Assembly: GCA_027577415.1 (NCBI GenBank)
Contig: JANBQS010000666.1
Coordinates: 1 to 13,809 of the forward strand
Direction: 5' to 3'
Length of the DNA: 13,809 bases
Source: Coemansia sp. RSA 922
Taxonomy: Eukaryota > Kickxellomycota > Kickxellomycetes > Kickxellales > Kickxellaceae
Below, in pieces: positions 6,430 through 13,809 of the stretch; the first letter of the stretch is position 1; each line of letters begins with the position of its first letter. The position numbers and the translations under genes were made by a program. The notes under the pieces were generated by a model that saw only the letters and a program-made list of their open reading frames with translations, was not told the origin of the DNA and did no database searches.

Positions 6430-7101
6430 ATGGCGTGGATGTGCTCTGGGAAAACCAACGACGAGCTAGTCGACAATCTAGTCAAAGCGCGGATCATATC
6501 GTCCAGCCAAGTCATTTCAGCGATGCGCGCCGTAGACAGAGCACACTTTTCTAAGCAATATCCCTACGAAGATTCGCCACAGGGCATTGGGTATGGCGCT
6601 ACAATCTCTGCACCGCACATGCACGGATATGCTCTTGAGGGACTCGTTCAGTACTTGAAGCCCGGAATGCGCGCACTAGACGTTGGCAGCGGGTCTGGGT
6701 ACTTGACTGCGTGTATGGCTGCCATGGTAGGCGACAATGGACTTGTGGTTGGCATTGAGCATATTCCAGAGTTGGCGGACCAGTCGCTTGTGGACTTGCG
6801 TGCTCACTATCCCCAGTGGGTCGATAGCAAGCGTATTGAGATTGTCACGGGCGATGGCCGCAAGGGCTATAGTAGCAGGGCACCTTATGACTGCATCCAT
6901 GTTGGTGCGGCAGCTCCCTCCAAGCCAACTGAACTGCTGGCGCAGCTGAAGGCTCCAGGCCGGATGTTTGTCCCTGTGGGTACCAACAACCAGTACATTG
7001 TTGTCTATGAGAAAGATAGCAACGGCAGCGTAACCGAGGAACGAGTGATGGGCGTTAGATATGTGCCACTTACCGATGCAGCAATGCAATTCATGGGCTA
7101 G
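6430..7101 (+). CDS. Protein-L-isoaspartate O-methyltransferase (PIMT/PCMT)
   Basis: PIMT uses S-adenosylmethionine to methylate L-isoaspartyl residues that form in ageing proteins, starting their repair. From ATG 6430 the protein has 223 residues and begins MAWMCSGKTNDELVDNL, lining up with the start of human PCMT1 (227 residues). Visible motifs are DSPQGIGYGATISAPHMH (48-65), the SAM-binding LDVGSGSGYLTA (83-94), IEIVTGDGRKGY (136-147), YDCIHVGAAA (153-162) and the C-terminal RYVPLTD (210-216). This start has an excellent context (AAAATGG). The frame remains open upstream through ATGs at 6337, 6307 and 6271. The extension from 6337 has no acidic residue and several R/K/S/T, so it could act as a mitochondrial presequence in a longer isoform. 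It is divergent from DPM1 and converges on the DUF4272-like gene; AATAAA lies at 7139-7144. Confidence 0.94.
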   Translation: MAWMCSGKTNDELVDNLVKARIISSSQVISAMRAVDRAHFSKQYPYEDSPQGIGYGATISAPHMHGYALEGLVQYLKPGMRALDVGSGSGYLTACMAAMVGDNGLVVGIEHIPELADQSLVDLRAHYPQWVDSKRIEIVTGDGRKGYSSRAPYDCIHVGAAAPSKPTELLAQLKAPGRMFVPVGTNNQYIVVYEKDSNGSVTEERVMGVRYVPLTDAAMQFMG

Positions 7102-7177
7102 TCACTGTATTTCAACTCTATATCTAGCAAATTAAAACAATAAATTGTAGTCACCACATGTATAATAACTAAAGCAA
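7102..7177. terminator. Convergent 3' ends of PIMT and the DUF4272-like gene
   Basis: The gap is 76 bp. A plus-strand AATAAA at 7139-7144 lies 38 bp after the PIMT stop and is a good polyadenylation signal for it. No matching signal is seen for the minus-strand gene. Confidence 0.55.
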
Positions 7178-8152
7178 CTAGCTGTCATTGGGTGTCCATA
7201 CCGAACTAATTGGGTTAATGGATACTAGCTCACCCACCTTGCCGATATCCCAGTCACTGGCCTTTTCCAAGGACCATGCGAATGCCAAGAAGCGCGACTC
7301 TGCGATTTTGCGGATAGCATCCAAGTGCTGCTGGTCAAGGTTGGCATACGGCACAGACGTGGTAACTGCATCGCTGTCGCCCTTCAGCTCAACAGCAATG
7401 GCAAAATCGCCTCCTTCGAGTGACTCGACAAGCCCTCTGGCATGAGCACGTTTGGCTGCCAACGGGATGGTCTTTGGCATGTCGGCAGCCATTTTGCGCA
7501 AACTGTTTGGGATATGCTTGGCGCGCAGTGTGGTCTCCAGCGGGGACTCTTGATCTCCTGACAATGTGCTTTTAGCACTGTCTATTTCCTCGCGCAAGCC
7601 GAGCAACACTTGTGCTCGTGCTCTCCACACCCACGCTTCGGAAACATCCACTTCGCGCTGCAGCTGCTGAGCTTCAATCGTGTGCTGTGAGGACATGAAC
7701 GGACCAACAAACTTTTCTACCGTCGATGGGTCTGCGGGCATGATCCCAGAGCTCTGGAATAGTTTCGCCCGGTCAAAATTCGAATAGTAAGCTGGTATTG
7801 TGTGCTGACGGCCCAAGATCCACTGCAGCACGCCAAAGGACTCCCAGTGGTCGCCGTAGACATAGTCGTTGTACTCCCAAGACCGGTATGGCTTCTCTAG
7901 CATGTCTTTCTCGGCCTTTGTCGCGTGTTCATCTAGTCCGCTCTCGTACATGGCTGCTGTGATGGCCTCCACTGCTCGGACTTTGCGGCCGTCGTCGTTC
8001 GCGGTCTGATCGCCACCAAGTCCCATCAATGCTGCTGTTTCAAGTCCCCAGCGTGCGAGTACCAGTTGCAAGCATGACGAGCGCAAGGCAAGCTCATATG
8101 CAGGCCGCAGCTTCAGCTCTTGCCTTAGAATTGAGGACACGCGAAATGCCAT
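7178..8152 (-). CDS. DUF4272-like protein of unknown function
   Basis: The product has 324 residues. It resembles the DUF4272 family, which occurs in bacteria and some fungi and has no known biochemical role. The best match to the family pattern as I know it is residues 81-135: a Glu-containing KDMLEKPYRSWEY, then HWESFGVLQWILGRQHTIPAY followed by LFQSSGI. Members typically have a Trp-rich EALGVLLWALG-type segment there, then a short loop leading to a Leu-rich stretch. Residues 171-186 (SEAWVWRARAQVLLGL) and 285-301 (ESRFLAFAWSLEKASDW) resemble the later conserved tryptophan segments. The N-terminus (MAFRVSSILRQELKLRPAY) has R, K, S and hydrophobic residues with a single Glu, so mitochondrial targeting is conceivable. 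No membrane segment or catalytic motif stands out. It is divergent from the mitochondrial exoribonuclease gene and converges on PIMT. The assignment is from pattern memory; a profile search would settle it. Confidence 0.6.
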   Translation of the reverse strand: MAFRVSSILRQELKLRPAYELALRSSCLQLVLARWGLETAALMGLGGDQTANDDGRKVRAVEAITAAMYESGLDEHATKAEKDMLEKPYRSWEYNDYVYGDHWESFGVLQWILGRQHTIPAYYSNFDRAKLFQSSGIMPADPSTVEKFVGPFMSSQHTIEAQQLQREVDVSEAWVWRARAQVLLGLREEIDSAKSTLSGDQESPLETTLRAKHIPNSLRKMAADMPKTIPLAAKRAHARGLVESLEGGDFAIAVELKGDSDAVTTSVPYANLDQQHLDAIRKIAESRFLAFAWSLEKASDWDIGKVGELVSINPISSVWTPNDS

Positions 8153-8369
8153 TGATAAAAAAAGAAAAAAAGAAACGTCAAAGTGAAGACAAGTGGAATT
8201 TGCCAGACCAAGGCGCTCAAAGATACACTTAGATAATCAAGCAATGTTGATTATCCAAATCAATTTTTTTTGGAGATCGAAAGGCTTCACATAAGCAGAG
8301 TTTAGACGCTCATTCTTTCGTCGCCCTCATTTCGCTTTCGTATTTTTCTTTACTATATTTTGCTGAGAA
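8153..8369. promoter_or_regulatory. Divergent promoter between the DUF4272-like and exoribonuclease genes
   Basis: This 217-bp AT-rich gap carries a perfect 9-bp dyad at 8232-8255 with GATAA/TTATC half-sites, and a T8 run at 8264-8271. A pyrimidine-rich stretch with CTTTCG and TTTCTT (about 8310-8352) leads to the exoribonuclease ATG. On the other side, a T-rich stretch in the minus sense immediately precedes the DUF4272-like ATG. Confidence 0.55.
8232..8255. repeat. Perfect dyad GATAATCAA-N6-TTGATTATC
   Basis: Nine-bp arms (8232-8240 and 8247-8255) are exact reverse complements around a 6-bp centre. Each arm holds a GATAA core, the recognition element of fungal GATA zinc-finger factors. A third AATCAA half-site follows at 8258-8263. 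It lies mid-way in a divergent promoter, so an operator for both genes is plausible. It could also fold as a hairpin in RNA, but its position upstream of both starts makes a DNA site more likely. Confidence 0.6.
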
Positions 8370-11300
8370 ATGCAGTCGCGGTTGTGTTCCAAGGCGCTTT
8401 GCCCAGCGACGATAACCGCTCTCCGTCCGAGATCGATCCGGTTACCTGTATGCCAGCTGATCGTTGCACTCGCCAGGAGGAGGATTCACACAGCTGGAGG
8501 GGGTCCAAATACTGACAGCAAAAAGTACCCCGAGCTTGAGGACATTCTAGGCAAACCTGCTGCTACCTTTGAGCAATTGATCGGACAGCTAGAGACGCTT
8601 ATCAAGCACCCGAACCCGCCACGAAACTACGCAGATGCCTTGGCAAAGGAGGAGCTTCGCCGCATGGATCACCGGGATCTGACCACCGACAAACCGAGTG
8701 GTGAGCACGATCCGTCACGTACACGGCTGCTACGACAGCGGCCACGCATGCTGCGACACTTGAATTCTGAGCTGGATCGCGGTCTCGACGCTGGCGATGT
8801 TGGCGAGAAAGCTGGTCAGGACGCTTTAACTGACTTGAGCGATACACCAGATGCGAGTAGCAATGTATCGAGTAACTTTGAGGTGCCTCCATTGCCTGAA
8901 GAGGTTGCTATCAACTTGGGTATTACCTCGGAGCAGCAGGAGCGGCGGCGTATTTGGATGACCAAGATCGCTGGGTACCGAGCCTTCCGCAGTAACCTAA
9001 TGTCAATGAACTCGCTGTTGAACAACCTCAATGAACGCCGCGAGGCTGAAAAGGGCGCTGGCGAGCGAGTCAATGACGACGAATTGGACGAGGATCAGAT
9101 TCTTGGGTCGGGATTAGAGGGCAAAGAGCTACTAGACGATGATCGCGAGTTTGAGCAGCTCATTCGCAAGAGCTGGAAGCTCTACGACGAGGACTTTGTC
9201 GATCCACCTGTGGCCACGATAGCCACGTCTAATGGTGTAGCCAAGAACGGTAAGACAAAGTCGAGTCAACCGAATGACTTTGGTGGCATCTCTGGAAAGC
9301 GCTCTTACCATACATCCCGCGCCGTCTATCACGCGCCGAAATCTGGCAAGGAGCCTCCGAAAAATGCGAGAGCAGACAAGTACACCCAAAAGGACAACAA
9401 CGACAGCGGCATAGCCCGAGGCAATCCCAACGCCGCGCCTAAAAAGCATAGCCGCGGTGTCAGCGACAAAGACGGAGAAGTCGTTCGAGGTAAATGGGAC
9501 GCTCAGCGTCATTCTCTGTCTCGCGTGCGCGCCGTACGCGGTCATGACAGCCGCCACGCAACCAAAGGACCGCGTAGCTTGATCAAAAGGGCATCCAGAC
9601 CATCGATCCATGACCTGAAGCGCCACTTTGCCGAGCGTGACGAGTATGTCGGCGAGATCCATGTCCCCATTGACGCGACCGTCAGTACAGGCGATATTAT
9701 TGAGATGCGGCAAACCGTAAAGGTCAGCTCGGCTACGCAGTATGGCGTTTCCATCGCACTTGGTGGGGTTGTGCAAAAGACCACGGGCCGTTTCCACTTC
9801 AACTATGTTGCGGCAAACAGAGGCGTGATAGGCGGACGTGAGGCGCGACTAGGTTTTGTGGCCAAGGGCTTTCTATTTGACAAGAAGCTACTTCTCCGCA
9901 GCGGCGTCTCTAGCGATGACGTCAAGCGTATACTGGCATATGGCAAAGAGCTGCGCGAGTACGAGGCGGAGCACGGCGAGCATATCTTGACTAGCAGCTA
10001 TGACGCTCTGAAGCTTCAGCGGACGTTTGCGGTGGGTCAGTTTGTAGGCCTTGTTGATAAGGACGTTGAGATCGGCGCAAACATGGCGCTGCCAATGTCA
10101 CAGGCCGATGACCTGCTGCTCGATTCTCAAGCACAGGAGATGCTGGAAGGAGTGACGGCTGAGTCAAGCGGTGCTGGTGCCGAGATTGATGAGGCTGACT
10201 CTGACGAGAGTATCAGCAATCTTTTGGCGAACGCGTTCCCACGTGCCCTCCGAACATTCCAGCAGGATGCCGAGCAGCTGATGAGGACGTACATTCGCGA
10301 GCTGAGCGAGTACTGGGACTTGGCGGTGGGTCGCGGCCAGACGTATGTCACGGTGGACTTGCTTGCGCGGCTGACATTTGGCAACAAGAGCGAGGACGCG
10401 CCGCTGAGCGAAGTCGAGCGGTTTGCTGTTTACATGCACATGGTGAATGACCCGCTGCACTTTATCCCAGATGCCGACGGTCTGTTTGTGACGGGTCGAT
10501 TCGAGCTGCGATCCAGGGCCGAGGTCGAAAACATTGTCAGCGTCCGAGATCTGATCAGAGAGAATGCCCCAGAGTTTAAGCAGTTTATTGACAAGGCGCG
10601 CAGGCTCGTCGCCTATGCGCACACTACCATGCCCCTGTCGCCCCTGCGCGCTGCCCTGGATCCCACCGTCAAAAGTGCAACTGCGGCGGCCTCGTGCAAA
10701 GTCACTGGCTGGGCTCCCGATCTGAGCTTTGCCCAGCGCAAGCTGCCTGCCGAGCCCGTTCTCACCGAGAAGGAAGTCGCCGAAATGAAGTTTACTCCCG
10801 AGGACTCGCAGTTTCTAATTGCATTGCGCTCATACGTCTTCCATGCTAACGCTGGCTTCCAGAACTTGGCGAACCCCTATGAGGGCTTGGTCGCGCCTAT
10901 CCTCAAGAAGATGAACTACTACAGCGGGTGCGATGAGACCAGTGTTGCGCGCTTTTTGGTCGATCTCGGAGTGTTTCCGCATTGGTTTAACCAGAAGCTG
11001 AACATGCGCGAGCAGTCCCACGCTGGGTTTAACCGATACAAGAACAAGTACGTGGTTGAAAAGGGCGCCGCGGCATGTGCCATGCTCTATAGCCTCGGTG
11101 ATTCTGAATTTATCGATGCGAATCCAACGAACACCTCGCTTAAGGTGCATAGCTCCATGCTTCAGCGCGTATCAGAGTGCAAGAGCAACATCAGTGCAGC
11201 CAAACTTAAGGTGCCTGAGGTGCGGCCCTCTATTATTACGCAGTCTAGCAGCGGGGCTGGCGTTATCGGCAATTGCAAACTGTACGGCCGGGACATTTGC

Positions 11301-13214
11301 GAGGACATTCGGCACGACTTTGGCGACATGCCCGTGTATACCGTCGACGATGCTACTACCCGCGATGTTGACGACGGCATGTCACTAGAGACCGTTGTTA
11401 CTGCTAGCGGCGAGGAACAAGAGTGGATCCATGTGCATATTGCTGATCCGACTGCGCTGATCCACCCGGGCCATATAATTACCCACGCTGCGTCTCAGCA
11501 AATGACGTCCATCTACTACACTACCGAAACGCGGAACATGTTGCCGATAGGCTTGGTGCTAGACAGCATATCGCTTGTTCAGCGCAACGACGCTATGGAC
11601 AATAAACCCAAGCCAGTGAACACGATGACGCTTTCGTGTCGACTGGGCGACGACGGCGATATTGTCGACTACAAGGTCCGTCCTGGAATTGTGCGCAACA
11701 TTATTGCCACGCCATACGAGGTAGCCGACCAGCACCTGTCGTACGAAAGGCCGGTCGGCGAAGTCGACTCGCTGGCCACGCTCCAAGAGTCGCAGCGAAT
11801 GAGTACTTACATTCATCCCTTTGTGCCAACCGATGCCAAACAGGTGTTGTATGGCGCTAAAAAAGCGGCGCTTCCCATGGAGGCGGTTCAAACCTTGCGG
11901 AGGATTCAGGTGCTGGCTCGCCGCCACTTTGACTATCGAGTTAGGGCTGGAAGCTTTACTCGCCTAATTCCTGGACTGGACATATCGATCAACAATGGCC
12001 GCGTCGTCCCAAGACCGAAATACCTCACAGAGCAGCCTACGTTTTTGCAAAGTCCCTACCTTAGGTCAGAGTTTGACCCATTAAAGTTCCCCAAGATCGT
12101 CTCCTCGTACTCGCGCATCGCCCTCTCTCCAGCCCACTGCATGGTCTCGGAAATGATGGTCATTGCTGGCCGCGTGGGCGCTCGGTATGCCTATGAACAT
12201 GGCCTGGGGACTGACGGCGGCGGCGGCGGCCTGACTGCCAATAGCTCTGGCGTTATTACTGGCGAGCGCGGCGTGCCTATGCTGTTCCGCTCGCAGAGTA
12301 TGCCCAACATGGATGCATTGAGCGGCGTGGCGCAAGGACTTCCCCTGGGCATAGATGGGCTCAGCGCCACTGAGGCACAGTCGGCGCGCGCCGTGTGGGA
12401 TGTCGTGTTGGGACATGCAAGGCGCAATAACGGCATTGTTGACGCAAAGATATTTGATGAGGTTCGCCACATGCTCAACCCCAGTATCCTGAGCAGCACG
12501 CCTGGCCAGCACACGATCATGGGCTTGCATGACGAGTACGGGTACATGCGGATCACATCGCCCATCCGGCGTATGGAGGACATGGTTGGGCACTGGCAGC
12601 TCAAGGCGCAGATGCTGGCTGAGCACACTGGCAGCAACGACCGGTGCCCGTGGTACTGGAATCACTACGACATTGAGCGGCTGGCTCCGACTGTCTTCCG
12701 TCGTACTCAGCTGATCGAGAAGGCGTCGCGGATGGACAGTGAGTTCTGGCTGCTGACGCTGATGCGGCGAATGGACAGCGAAGCGCGGCGTGGCACATTG
12801 CAGGTGCCTCCGGAGGGATTTTATAATGCCAATTCGCCGCTCTACTTTGACACGCCATGGGCGTACTACAACCCGGGCTCACCTGGACCGCTTACGTGGA
12901 CGGCGACGGTTGACAATCGTGACGAGTCGCGTCCGTTCATCAGTTTGATCGTCTCGGGCTTGGGCAATCGCGCAATGCTGATTCCTAGACCGATGGATCC
13001 GGCGCTGCTGCCATTCGCTGGCACAAAGGTCCGCGTGCAGGTCATAGGTCTGGATCCAGCAAACACTATGCTGATGGTCAAGCTGGCTCCCGAGGAGTAC
13101 CAGCCTGCGGAGACGCCAAAGTTCTGGAAGTCGACGTTCGCAACGAATATGATCTATACTGGATTCCATCTTGCACGCACGCCGCCCGAGGACGCGGTGC
13201 AAGTGGCAGCATAG
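8370..13214 (+). CDS. Mitochondrial RNase II-family 3'-5' exoribonuclease (DSS1/MSU1/CYT-4-like)
   Basis: A single 1614-residue exon encodes an RNB-domain protein. In fungi the mitochondrial member (Dss1, CYT-4) pairs with the Suv3 helicase to degrade and mature mitochondrial RNA. The RNB domain spans about 985-1405. VDDATTRDVDDG (992-1003) supplies four acidic residues in RNase II spacing: D993, D999, D1001 and D1002. YMRITSPIRRMEDMVGHW (1392-1409) is the conserved Arg-rich end. Residues about 430-500 look like the N-terminal beta domain of CYT-4 proteins, and about 1506-1575 like a C-terminal S1-type fold. The N-terminus (1-41) is rich in R, A and L and ends RRRIHTAGGG, a good mitochondrial presequence. 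At 1614 residues it is far longer than yeast Dss1 (about 970), mainly through roughly 420 N-terminal residues, including a basic low-complexity stretch (285-412) with KRSYHTSRAVY at 310-320. The ATG has G at -3. Confidence 0.9.
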   Translation: MQSRLCSKALCPATITALRPRSIRLPVCQLIVALARRRIHTAGGGPNTDSKKYPELEDILGKPAATFEQLIGQLETLIKHPNPPRNYADALAKEELRRMDHRDLTTDKPSGEHDPSRTRLLRQRPRMLRHLNSELDRGLDAGDVGEKAGQDALTDLSDTPDASSNVSSNFEVPPLPEEVAINLGITSEQQERRRIWMTKIAGYRAFRSNLMSMNSLLNNLNERREAEKGAGERVNDDELDEDQILGSGLEGKELLDDDREFEQLIRKSWKLYDEDFVDPPVATIATSNGVAKNGKTKSSQPNDFGGISGKRSYHTSRAVYHAPKSGKEPPKNARADKYTQKDNNDSGIARGNPNAAPKKHSRGVSDKDGEVVRGKWDAQRHSLSRVRAVRGHDSRHATKGPRSLIKRASRPSIHDLKRHFAERDEYVGEIHVPIDATVSTGDIIEMRQTVKVSSATQYGVSIALGGVVQKTTGRFHFNYVAANRGVIGGREARLGFVAKGFLFDKKLLLRSGVSSDDVKRILAYGKELREYEAEHGEHILTSSYDALKLQRTFAVGQFVGLVDKDVEIGANMALPMSQADDLLLDSQAQEMLEGVTAESSGAGAEIDEADSDESISNLLANAFPRALRTFQQDAEQLMRTYIRELSEYWDLAVGRGQTYVTVDLLARLTFGNKSEDAPLSEVERFAVYMHMVNDPLHFIPDADGLFVTGRFELRSRAEVENIVSVRDLIRENAPEFKQFIDKARRLVAYAHTTMPLSPLRAALDPTVKSATAAASCKVTGWAPDLSFAQRKLPAEPVLTEKEVAEMKFTPEDSQFLIALRSYVFHANAGFQNLANPYEGLVAPILKKMNYYSGCDETSVARFLVDLGVFPHWFNQKLNMREQSHAGFNRYKNKYVVEKGAAACAMLYSLGDSEFIDANPTNTSLKVHSSMLQRVSECKSNISAAKLKVPEVRPSIITQSSSGAGVIGNCKLYGRDICEDIRHDFGDMPVYTVDDATTRDVDDGMSLETVVTASGEEQEWIHVHIADPTALIHPGHIITHAASQQMTSIYYTTETRNMLPIGLVLDSISLVQRNDAMDNKPKPVNTMTLSCRLGDDGDIVDYKVRPGIVRNIIATPYEVADQHLSYERPVGEVDSLATLQESQRMSTYIHPFVPTDAKQVLYGAKKAALPMEAVQTLRRIQVLARRHFDYRVRAGSFTRLIPGLDISINNGRVVPRPKYLTEQPTFLQSPYLRSEFDPLKFPKIVSSYSRIALSPAHCMVSEMMVIAGRVGARYAYEHGLGTDGGGGGLTANSSGVITGERGVPMLFRSQSMPNMDALSGVAQGLPLGIDGLSATEAQSARAVWDVVLGHARRNNGIVDAKIFDEVRHMLNPSILSSTPGQHTIMGLHDEYGYMRITSPIRRMEDMVGHWQLKAQMLAEHTGSNDRCPWYWNHYDIERLAPTVFRRTQLIEKASRMDSEFWLLTLMRRMDSEARRGTLQVPPEGFYNANSPLYFDTPWAYYNPGSPGPLTWTATVDNRDESRPFISLIVSGLGNRAMLIPRPMDPALLPFAGTKVRVQVIGLDPANTMLMVKLAPEEYQPAETPKFWKSTFATNMIYTGFHLARTPPEDAVQVAA

Positions 13215-13289
13215 TGGCCAATAACTTTACATTTTATTTTTAAAAATACACGTTTATATTTGCTTGAGTTATTAAAAGAGCCGCGAGCA
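13215..13289. terminator. Convergent 3' ends of the exoribonuclease and RING genes
   Basis: The gap is 75 bp and AT-rich. TTTATT at 13233-13238 is AATAAA on the minus strand, about 52 bp beyond the RING stop, a good signal for that gene. No canonical plus-strand signal is present. Confidence 0.55.
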
Positions 13290-13809
13290 CTATGCAATGA
13301 GGGCATCAAGAGGCTGAGCAACGTCAAAGTTGCATAGGGGACAGGTGGCGGCGCGCTCGCTGAGCCAGGGATCTATACAGGCAATGTGGAAGTAGTGGCG
13401 ACATGGCAGGCGACGCACGTCTTCTCCGGCATGAAAGTCCTCCAGGCACACGGCGCAATTCTCCTCGTGAAGCGGCGCCTGATCACTAAGCGCACCGTCG
13501 TTATTGTTGACAATGGCTGGCAGCGCTGGAGCAGGTGACGTGGCATCAGTCAATGTATGTTTGTCGGCTAGCGGTATTGGAGAAGGCGCTGTAACAGTAC
13601 CGGTAAGCGGATCCGTATCTGCCTGTGGATAACTTATTTGGCTTTGCCTACTCCGAACCGCATCGGGCGGCGAGGGGGCGGTGGGCGGGCGTGCCAAACG
13701 CTTTGATCTTTGTATGTCATCTTCAGTCAGCGTGACCACTGGCAAAGCTTGGATTTCGTCTTTGGCGAGTAGGCGTTTCTTTTTTCTTTTGGGCGAGTTG
13801 GGTGATTGT
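13290..13809 (-). CDS. RING-H2 finger protein, probable E3 ubiquitin ligase, 5'-partial
   Basis: The frame is open from the right window edge to a TAG at 13292-13290, giving 172 visible residues and no start codon. The RING-H2 finger is complete: C118-x2-C121-x14-C136-x-H138-x2-H141-x2-C144-x11-C156-x2-C159, with PWL at 147-149 between the sixth and seventh ligands. Such fingers bind two zinc ions and recruit an E2 ubiquitin-conjugating enzyme. Upstream are a Pro/Ser/Thr-rich linker (about 40-112) and, at the very edge, a basic run PKRKKKRLLAKDEIQALPVV (6-25). A basic run followed by a leucine-rich x-ALPV-type segment is often found just after the membrane segment of PA-TM-RING ligases, so a membrane-bound form is possible; the membrane part would lie outside the window. 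A TTG at 13745 is only an internal codon. It converges on the exoribonuclease gene. Confidence 0.85.
   Translation of the reverse strand, partial: QSPNSPKRKKKRLLAKDEIQALPVVTLTEDDIQRSKRLARPPTAPSPPDAVRSRQSQISYPQADTDPLTGTVTAPSPIPLADKHTLTDATSPAPALPAIVNNNDGALSDQAPLHEENCAVCLEDFHAGEDVRRLPCRHYFHIACIDPWLSERAATCPLCNFDVAQPLDALIA

Noticed and set aside
9132..9797. A 221-codon open frame on the minus strand
   Set aside because: It lies wholly inside the exoribonuclease gene, opposite a continuous conserved frame, and resembles no family.
12081..12665. A 194-codon open frame on the minus strand
   Set aside because: It is antisense to the catalytic RNB part of the exoribonuclease and its Ala/His/Arg-rich product looks like a complementary-strand shadow.
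13290..13745. RING protein beginning at 13745
   Set aside because: That codon is TTG, and the frame continues open to the window edge with coding-like basic sequence.

Overview
The window looks like a gene-dense, intron-poor nuclear segment from a fungus, most likely an early-diverging lineage; a Kickxellomycotina-type genome is my guess, not a demonstration. The reasons are: eukaryotic-only families (ESF1, ERH, dolichol-phosphate mannose synthase, a TB2/DP1 reticulon-like protein, a DSS1/CYT-4-type mitochondrial RNase II, CIA30); nearly all genes as single uninterrupted exons; intergenic gaps of about 55 to 370 bp; AATAAA signals after some genes; poly(dA:dT) tracts in the gaps; and ATG contexts with a purine at -3. 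ERH is absent from baker's yeast but present in fission yeast and many other fungi, and the DPM1 is the short form without a C-terminal membrane anchor.

Layout, left to right: a partial CIA30-like gene (-, 1-186); a TB2/DP1/HVA22 membrane-shaping protein (+, 472-1392); ESF1, a pre-rRNA processing factor (-, 1479-3362); an unrecognised protein with nine heptads (+, 3623-4381); ERH with an apparent intron directly after its ATG (+, 4753-5176); DPM1 (-, 5233-5958, possibly starting at 6066); protein-L-isoaspartate O-methyltransferase (+, 6430-7101); a DUF4272-like protein (-, 7178-8152); a 1614-residue mitochondrial RNase II-family exoribonuclease (+, 8370-13214); and a 5'-partial RING-H2 protein (-, 13290-13809). 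Strands alternate almost strictly, giving four divergent promoters (187-471, 3363-3622, 5959-6429, 8153-8369) and four short convergent gaps (56 to 86 bp). No mobile element, rRNA, tRNA, CRISPR array or pseudogene was recognised.

The genes do not form one pathway. They are housekeeping functions: ribosome biogenesis (ESF1), ER glycosylation (DPM1), ER shaping (TB2/DP1), protein repair (PIMT), mitochondrial RNA turnover and complex I assembly (DSS1-like, CIA30-like), RNA-associated regulation (ERH) and ubiquitination (RING). I see no convincing new multi-gene system. The points most worth a second look are the long N-terminal region of the RNase with a second presequence-like motif near residue 311, the ATG-only first coding exon of ERH, repeated CGACTCG motifs in two divergent promoters, a perfect GATA-containing dyad at 8232-8255, and the heptad protein. 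The two edge genes are open to the window boundary and are easily missed by ORF calling that needs both a start and a stop.
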